Assembly: GCA_012797725.1 (NCBI GenBank)
Contig: JAAZON010000502.1
Coordinates: forward strand, 1 to 11,312
Source: SAR324 cluster bacterium
Lineage (GTDB): Bacteria > Bdellovibrionota > UBA2361 > JAAZON01
Direction of reading: 5' to 3'
DNA length: 11,312 nt
Position numbers and translations under genes: made by a program. Shown here one piece after another: positions 6,780 to 11,312 of this stretch (position 1 is the first letter of the stretch; each line of letters begins with the position of its first letter). The notes under the pieces were generated by a model. The model was not told the DNA's origin. It did no database searches and saw nothing but the letters and a program-made list of their open reading frames with translations.

Positions 6780-7534
6780 TGTATGCAAAAGATGTTATTA
6801 CGGCGAGATGGGATAGGTCTTCAAAGACATACGATTCTCGGCCAGGTCATGGGATCCAGTCAGAACGGGAAAAAGAAGCATGGATATCTCTTCTGAGTAA
6901 AACACTCGGAAATGAACCCCTCGATGTTCTGGACGTTGGCTGCGGTACGGGCGTTCTTTCTCTGCTCTTATCTGAGATAGGACATAACGTAACAGGTATC
7001 GACCTATCGGAGGGGATGCTCGGAAGAGCAAAGAAGAAAGCATACGACCAGAATCTTCGTGCAGAGTTCCGGCTCGATGATGCTGAGAATCTATCGTTTG
7101 AGGATGAATGCTTTGATGCGGTCATCAATCGTCATCTTCTCTGGACGCTACTGAAACCTGAGAGTGCGGTCGCCGAATGGAAACGCGTTTTGAAACCCGG
7201 TGGCAAATTGATCATAATCGATGGTAGCGGGAATAATCGCAACAGCATGCGAAGAAGGATCTGGCGTTATTTCGTCTCTATGCCTCTGGTTTTGCTGACC
7301 GAGCGAAGAAACCCATGCCGCGGTCATTATGGTCGAGGGATTGAGGGACAATTGCCTATGAGGCATAGAAGACGTCCTGAGGCAGACGTGAAAATTCTTA
7401 AAGACCTCGGATTTTGTGTTGAGGTGATGAATGTGAACGTCCCTAGAACAGGAACGCTTCTCAGTTCATTGAAATATGGATCCTGGAACGATCGCGGGTA
7501 TTTTCTTGTGAACGGGATCAAAACTACGAGATGA
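6779..7534 (+). CDS. class I SAM-dependent methyltransferase (MT2)
   Basis: A 251-residue paralogue of MT1. Motif I is VLDVGCGTGVL (50-60), the SAM ribose acid is in VTGIDLS (71-77), LDDAENLSFED (99-109) matches the adenine-side loop, and RVLKPGG (136-142) is the post-motif. The family-specific N-terminus WD, PGH and REKEAW is shared with MT1, as is a RNP element (R177 region) near the middle. It carries an unusually basic stretch, MRHRRRPEADV (194-204), where MT1 has MGGGVDSS. The start is a GTG (6779-6781) preceded by AGAGGT with a six-base spacer; it overlaps the stop of the small frame before it by one base. The ABC gene follows four bases after the stop. Its substrate is unknown; modification of a ligand handled by the flanking transport proteins is inferred. 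Confidence 0.88.
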   Translation: MYAKDVITARWDRSSKTYDSRPGHGIQSEREKEAWISLLSKTLGNEPLDVLDVGCGTGVLSLLLSEIGHNVTGIDLSEGMLGRAKKKAYDQNLRAEFRLDDAENLSFEDECFDAVINRHLLWTLLKPESAVAEWKRVLKPGGKLIIIDGSGNNRNSMRRRIWRYFVSMPLVLLTERRNPCRGHYGRGIEGQLPMRHRRRPEADVKILKDLGFCVEVMNVNVPRTGTLLSSLKYGSWNDRGYFLVNGIKTTR

Positions 7535-7538
7535 TATC

Positions 7539-9338
7539 TTGAGATCGCAGTTGTGCGGCATCAATATCATTTGCGGCTTCTATGATATGTACAAGTATTC
7601 TGATGCTGCAAGATCCACTATTAGCTGGCGGCTGATAGGGCTTGCGCGCAGCGCATGGGCTCAAATCCTGCTTGCTGTGTTTATCGGGCTTGGAGTCACA
7701 CTGATTAACTTGGCTCAGCTGAGCATCACGGGATACGCCATAGGACAGATGTTCTCGGGAGCTGACGTGTCAGTTGTGCTCCCGATGCTATTGATCGTTG
7801 CCCTGATGATCATCCTTCGGGCATGGCTTACATATTATAAAGAGATGATCGCCTACTATATCGCAGCAGGAATTAAGATCGCATTGCGCAATCGCATCTA
7901 TGTCCATCTTCTCGCTCTTGGTCCCGGCTTTCTCGAACAGCGTCAGACTGGTGAATTGCTTGAAGCGGCCGTCCACGGTGTCGAGACGCTTGAGATCTAC
8001 TTTGGGAAGTACCTTCCCCAGTTGGTAATCACACTCCTGACGCCCATTTTCATCTTCACCTATCTGACCATTCTCGACTGGCAGCTTGCTCTCTTGCTTG
8101 CAATTTTCTTTATCGCCGCACTGACCGCGCCCCAGTGGCTCAACTCATCGGCAAGGCGCGAGCGCAGACGGCACTGGGCTGCGATAGCCGAACTGAACTC
8201 CTACTTCATCGATAGCCTTCAGGGACTGGTCACCCTCAAGGCATTCAATAATGGAAAGCAGCGCGGAGATGAGATCTCCAAGCGGGCAACGGATCTATGC
8301 AACGCGATCATGAGAGTTATCGGCATCAATTTTGCATACATCGGTGCCACCAATCTCATCATGACAAGCGGCGCTGCATTAGCTTTGGGCTGGGGTGCGG
8401 TGCGTGTGACGCAGGGCACGCTCTCGATTGATGTGCTCTTAATTGTGCTGCTCCTTGGAAATGAGATATACAAGCCGATCCTTGAGTTAAATACGGCATA
8501 TCACGGAGGACTCGAGGGTGCGACAGCCGCAGGTGGCATATTCAACTTGCTGGATACCGTACCTGATGTCGCTAATGCACCTGACGCCGCATCAACGCCG
8601 CCCTCTGCTCCATCCATCAGCTTCGAGGATGTGACCTTTGGATATGATAAGGGCAAGCGGCCTGCTCTTCTAAACCTATCGTTCGAGATCAAACCGGGCG
8701 AGAACGTGGCACTTGTAGGCAGGAGCGGTTCTGGAAAGACCACAGTCGTAAACCTGCTTCTTCGGTTCTGGGATCCCCAGCATGGCCGAATCACCCTCGG
8801 AGGACGAAGCCTGCGTGACTATGCGCTTGAGACGCTACGTTCACAGATCTCGGTTGTAAGCCAAGATACCTATCTATTCCACGGCACGGTCGCAGATAAT
8901 CTGCGCATGAGCAGGCCAGACGCGACAAAAGAAGAACTTGAGAAAGCAGCACGTCTGGCAAATGCCCATGAATTCATCAAGGCCCTGCCGAAAGGCTACG
9001 ATACTATCATAGGAGAGCGTGGAGCACGGCTATCGGGGGGAGAGCGGCAGCGTATTGCCATAGCTCGTGTGCTTCTGAAAGACACACCCATTCTGCTGCT
9101 GGATGAGGCTACGAGCAGCGTGGACGCTGAGAACGAAGCGATCATACAGGAAGCGCTCGACAGATTGAAACAGGGACGCACAACACTTGTCGTTGCACAT
9201 CGGCTCTCGACAGTGATCAACGCCGATCGTATCATCGTGCTTGATTCTGGCGAGATAGTAGAATCTGGCAGACACGATGAACTGATCCGTGCAGGCGGCA
9301 TCTATGCACAACTTGTCTCTGCCCAGCGTGTGTCCTGA
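7539..9338 (+). CDS. exporter-fold half ABC transporter, first of a tandem pair
   Basis: A 599-residue half transporter: membrane domain with about six helices (about 30-325) fused to an ATPase domain (about 358-595). ATPase motifs: Walker A GRSGSGKTT (394-402), Q-loop Q442, LSGGERQ (498-504), Walker B ILLLDEAT (518-525, catalytic E523) and switch H554, all canonical. The fold is the type IV group that includes CydDC, MsbA and the siderophore importers IrtAB and YbtPQ. The most likely arrangement is a heterodimer with the next gene, which starts nine bases after this one stops. The TTG at 7539 is used as start, four bases after the methyltransferase stop, with only a weak ribosome site. An ATG at 7587 (MYKYSDAARS) would cut 16 residues and is a fair alternative. 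Direction and substrate are not readable from the sequence. Confidence 0.9.
   Translation: MRSQLCGINIICGFYDMYKYSDAARSTISWRLIGLARSAWAQILLAVFIGLGVTLINLAQLSITGYAIGQMFSGADVSVVLPMLLIVALMIILRAWLTYYKEMIAYYIAAGIKIALRNRIYVHLLALGPGFLEQRQTGELLEAAVHGVETLEIYFGKYLPQLVITLLTPIFIFTYLTILDWQLALLLAIFFIAALTAPQWLNSSARRERRRHWAAIAELNSYFIDSLQGLVTLKAFNNGKQRGDEISKRATDLCNAIMRVIGINFAYIGATNLIMTSGAALALGWGAVRVTQGTLSIDVLLIVLLLGNEIYKPILELNTAYHGGLEGATAAGGIFNLLDTVPDVANAPDAASTPPSAPSISFEDVTFGYDKGKRPALLNLSFEIKPGENVALVGRSGSGKTTVVNLLLRFWDPQHGRITLGGRSLRDYALETLRSQISVVSQDTYLFHGTVADNLRMSRPDATKEELEKAARLANAHEFIKALPKGYDTIIGERGARLSGGERQRIAIARVLLKDTPILLLDEATSSVDAENEAIIQEALDRLKQGRTTLVVAHRLSTVINADRIIVLDSGEIVESGRHDELIRAGGIYAQLVSAQRVS
8764..8786 (+). 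repeat. 23-base direct repeat, copy in the first ABC gene
   Basis: Identical at every base to 10552-10574. It encodes RFWDPQHG just after the Walker A helix in both ATPase domains. It marks common ancestry of the two genes or local gene conversion. Confidence 0.85.
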
Positions 9339-9347
9339 GAGGCGACG

Positions 9348-11132
9348 ATGTCAACAGCAACAATGACCGATAAAAAAACCGAAATGGACCTCGAAAGAAC
9401 AACGCATACCCTCATACGGTTATTCAGGATGGTACGACCGTGGTGGGGCGAGCTGACACTCACATCACTTGCAGCCATGCTCAACAGTGCGAGCACAATT
9501 GCGCTTGCCGCGGTCAGTGCCCTGATCGTCGGGCTTGCGGCGGAAGGGAGCAGTGTTGTTGAGCTGCGGCCCTATCTGATTGCTTTCGCTTTTCTGACAA
9601 TATTTAAAGCTGTGATGGCATGGGTCGAGCAGTATATCTCCCATCGCATCGCGTACTGCCTCCTGGCGATGATGCGTTCACGCGTTTTTGAAGCAATCGA
9701 ACCTGCGGCTCCAGCCTACATACTCAAACGGCGCAGCGGCGATATAATCTCCATGGTGATGGCTGATGTAGAGACGGTTGAGCTGTATTTTGCGCATACA
9801 CTCATGCCGACCCTCGTTGCTCTTATCATGCCTCTGGCAGCATTGATCATACTGGGCTCACTCCACTGGATACTGCCACTTGTTCTGCTGCCATTTCTCT
9901 TTCTCGTTATAGGTATACCGATTAAGATGCATCATATCGGAGAAGCCATAGCAAACAGGCTCAGAATGGAACTCGGAGAGACAAATGCACACATGATCGA
10001 TAGCATCCAGGGTTTGCGTGAGATCGTGGTCTTCGGACGAGGTCCAGCACGCTTAAAAGAGATAGAGGGGAACAGCCTCGCGCTCACAGAGACGCAGAAA
10101 CGCAACAGTCGCTACCTTGGAAGCCTCAGTGGCCTCACAGAAGGTTGCAGCATGCTCGGCTCACTTACCGTGCTGGTAGTGGGCGTTCTGATGGTGGGCA
10201 AAGGACTGTTGCCGTCATACCAGCTGCCTCTGATGCTCCTAATGGCTTCCGCTGCCTTCGGGCCCGTGATAAACATAGCCAAGGTTGCCAAGCAGGTTGC
10301 CATGATCATGGCTTCAGCAGATCGCGTCTTTGCGGTTCTCGATGAGCCAGCAATCGTTAAAGAGTATCCGGACACAGAGGCGATCGGTTCGGCCGAGCCG
10401 ACTGTGACCTTTGAGGATGTGACATTCCGCTATCATCCGGACGAGCCATCAGTGCTACAAAACGTCAGTTTCGACGCTAAGGCAGGAGAAAAACTCGCAA
10501 TAGTCGGTCCGAGTGGTTCTGGCAAGACCACTCTCATCAATTTATTGCTCAGGTTCTGGGATCCCCAGCATGGCAGGATCTTGATCGGCGGTCATGACAT
10601 CAGCAAGCTCTCTTTTTCAGACCTGCGCAATCTCATATCTGTTGTCCAGCAGGATGCATACATATTCGATACCACAATTCGCGAGAACATCCGCATAGGC
10701 GATCCCCATGCCACAAATGCCGATATCGAGGAGGCTTCCAAACAAGCGTACATACACGATTTCATCGCATCACTGCCTGATGGCTACGAGACGAGGCTCG
10801 GTGAACGTGGTGCAAAATTATCAGGCGGAGAGCGCCAGCGCATTTCCATCGCTCGTGCCCTCGTGAAGGATGCGCCGATCCTGATCCTCGATGAAGCAAC
10901 ATCGAATCTGGATTCTGAGAACGAACGAATGATCCGCGACGGCATAGATAATCTGATGAAGGGCCGCACGACGCTTGTCATTGCGCATCGTCTCTCGACA
11001 ATCGCCAATGCGGACAGGGTTATTGTGCTGGACCACGGGCGGGTGGTTGAATCTGGAACACACGCAGATCTGATGAAAGGAGAGCGCATGTATGCACGGA
11101 TAATCAGGGTGCAACGTGATGTGATTATGTGA
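9348..11132 (+). CDS. exporter-fold half ABC transporter, second of a tandem pair
   Basis: A 594-residue partner of the preceding half transporter: membrane domain (about 30-325) and ATPase domain (about 352-590). Motifs: Walker A GPSGSGKTT (387-395), the Q-loop in SVVQQD (431-436), LSGGERQ (491-497), Walker B ILILDEAT (511-518, catalytic E516) and switch H547. Both partners therefore have complete catalytic sites, unlike heterodimers with one degenerate site. The ATG (9348) follows GAGAGG with a short spacer. Codon choice here and in the first ABC gene looks richer in CGC, GTG and CTC than in the left arm, by eye only, which may mean a different origin. It is the last gene of the rightward operon. 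The 24 bases after the stop hold no clear terminator before the converging gene fragment. Confidence 0.9.
   Translation: MSTATMTDKKTEMDLERTTHTLIRLFRMVRPWWGELTLTSLAAMLNSASTIALAAVSALIVGLAAEGSSVVELRPYLIAFAFLTIFKAVMAWVEQYISHRIAYCLLAMMRSRVFEAIEPAAPAYILKRRSGDIISMVMADVETVELYFAHTLMPTLVALIMPLAALIILGSLHWILPLVLLPFLFLVIGIPIKMHHIGEAIANRLRMELGETNAHMIDSIQGLREIVVFGRGPARLKEIEGNSLALTETQKRNSRYLGSLSGLTEGCSMLGSLTVLVVGVLMVGKGLLPSYQLPLMLLMASAAFGPVINIAKVAKQVAMIMASADRVFAVLDEPAIVKEYPDTEAIGSAEPTVTFEDVTFRYHPDEPSVLQNVSFDAKAGEKLAIVGPSGSGKTTLINLLLRFWDPQHGRILIGGHDISKLSFSDLRNLISVVQQDAYIFDTTIRENIRIGDPHATNADIEEASKQAYIHDFIASLPDGYETRLGERGAKLSGGERQRISIARALVKDAPILILDEATSNLDSENERMIRDGIDNLMKGRTTLVIAHRLSTIANADRVIVLDHGRVVESGTHADLMKGERMYARIIRVQRDVIM
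10552..10574 (+). repeat. 23-base direct repeat, copy in the second ABC gene
   Basis: Exact match to 8764-8786, at the equivalent place after the Walker A helix of this ATPase domain. Confidence 0.85.
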
Positions 11133-11156
11133 TTGAATGGAAGGAGATCGATCTAT

Positions 11157-11312
11157 TCATCTGGCCACTCCCGCCTCGTCGGTCTTCATCGCCCAGATAC
11201 TATTCCCCTTCTTTTTAAATACCGCCGTAACCTCAGTTGCAGGCATGAGCTGCCCATCATAATGGATGATTTTGGTCACCAGATTAGCTTGACTTTCCCA
11301 GATTAACTCTGC
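11157..11312 (-). pseudogene. DUF4198-like C-terminal-domain gene, 3'-truncated fragment
   Basis: An open frame enters from the right edge and ends at a TGA (11157-11159), giving 51 residues starting AELIWESQAN. Residues 18-51 align without gaps to residues 164-197 of the DUF4198 protein at 4343-5056: 15 of 34 are identical, including Y, EV, AV, KK, K, DE and AR. The full-length protein continues 40 residues further to GEWMFLVRHKD and its end, while this frame stops directly after AR, so the 3' part is missing. By comparison with the identical stub at 114, the ATG lies one codon outside the window. It converges on the second ABC gene with 24 bases between the stops. A short stand-alone domain protein is the alternative reading. 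Confidence 0.65.
11282..11312 (-). repeat. 31-base inverted repeat, right copy
   Basis: Exact reverse complement of 117-147, ending at the last base of the window, so it probably extends further right into the start codon and ribosome site. Confidence 0.9.

Noticed and set aside
8501..8794. Minus-strand open frames within the ABC genes
   Set aside because: They are antisense to conserved ATPase-domain coding sequence and have low-complexity Ser/Pro/Arg-rich translations typical of shadow frames.
1..11312. CRISPR array, tRNA, rRNA, transposase or integrase genes
   Set aside because: No regularly spaced repeats, no cloverleaf or rRNA-like stretch, and no recombinase motifs were seen on either strand.

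Overview
The window looks archaeal and most like a methanogen-type member of the Halobacteriota (Methanosarcinales or Methanotrichales relatives). This is inferred from the two iron/corrinoid-type substrate-binding proteins that carry an N-terminal dockerin repeat, the strong GAGGT-type ribosome sites combined with GTG and TTG starts, the AT-rich promoter stretches and the T-run termination signal. No rRNA, tRNA, transposase, integrase or CRISPR array is visible, so the species assignment stays open.

Layout. Bases 1-158 hold the tail of an unidentified gene and a start-plus-ten-codon stub of a second gene. A minus-strand operon runs leftward from about 4190 to 212: substrate-binding protein with dockerin (SBP1), FecCD-type permease, FecE-type ATPase and a class I SAM methyltransferase (MT1). 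The last three genes are tightly packed, two junctions being 4-base stop/start overlaps. A divergent regulatory region (4188-4342) contains a perfect 21-base palindrome. On the plus strand come a DUF4198/COG5266-family protein (4343-5056), a hairpin-rich gap, and a second operon: a second dockerin SBP (SBP2), a small gene that appears broken by one frameshift, a second methyltransferase (MT2) paralogous to MT1, and two tandem exporter-fold half ABC transporters. The window closes with a minus-strand fragment homologous to the C-terminal domain of the central DUF4198 protein.

How it may work together. The left arm is a complete type II (BtuCD/FecCDE-like) importer for a metal chelate, haem or corrinoid. 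The right arm repeats the pair SBP plus methyltransferase but replaces FecCD/FecE with a heterodimeric exporter-fold transporter. The repeated pairing suggests a chelate that is captured outside, moved across the membrane and methylated, either as a metallophore cycle or for cofactor handling. That role is inference; no metallophore synthase is visible.

The two window ends carry the same 31 bases in inverted orientation. At both ends they are the start of one gene, truncated after 10 codons on the left and after about 51 codons on the right. This indicates a rearrangement or insertion involving the whole two-armed locus, or an assembly fold-back. This, the frameshifted small gene and the paired SBP/methyltransferase architecture are the most interesting points.
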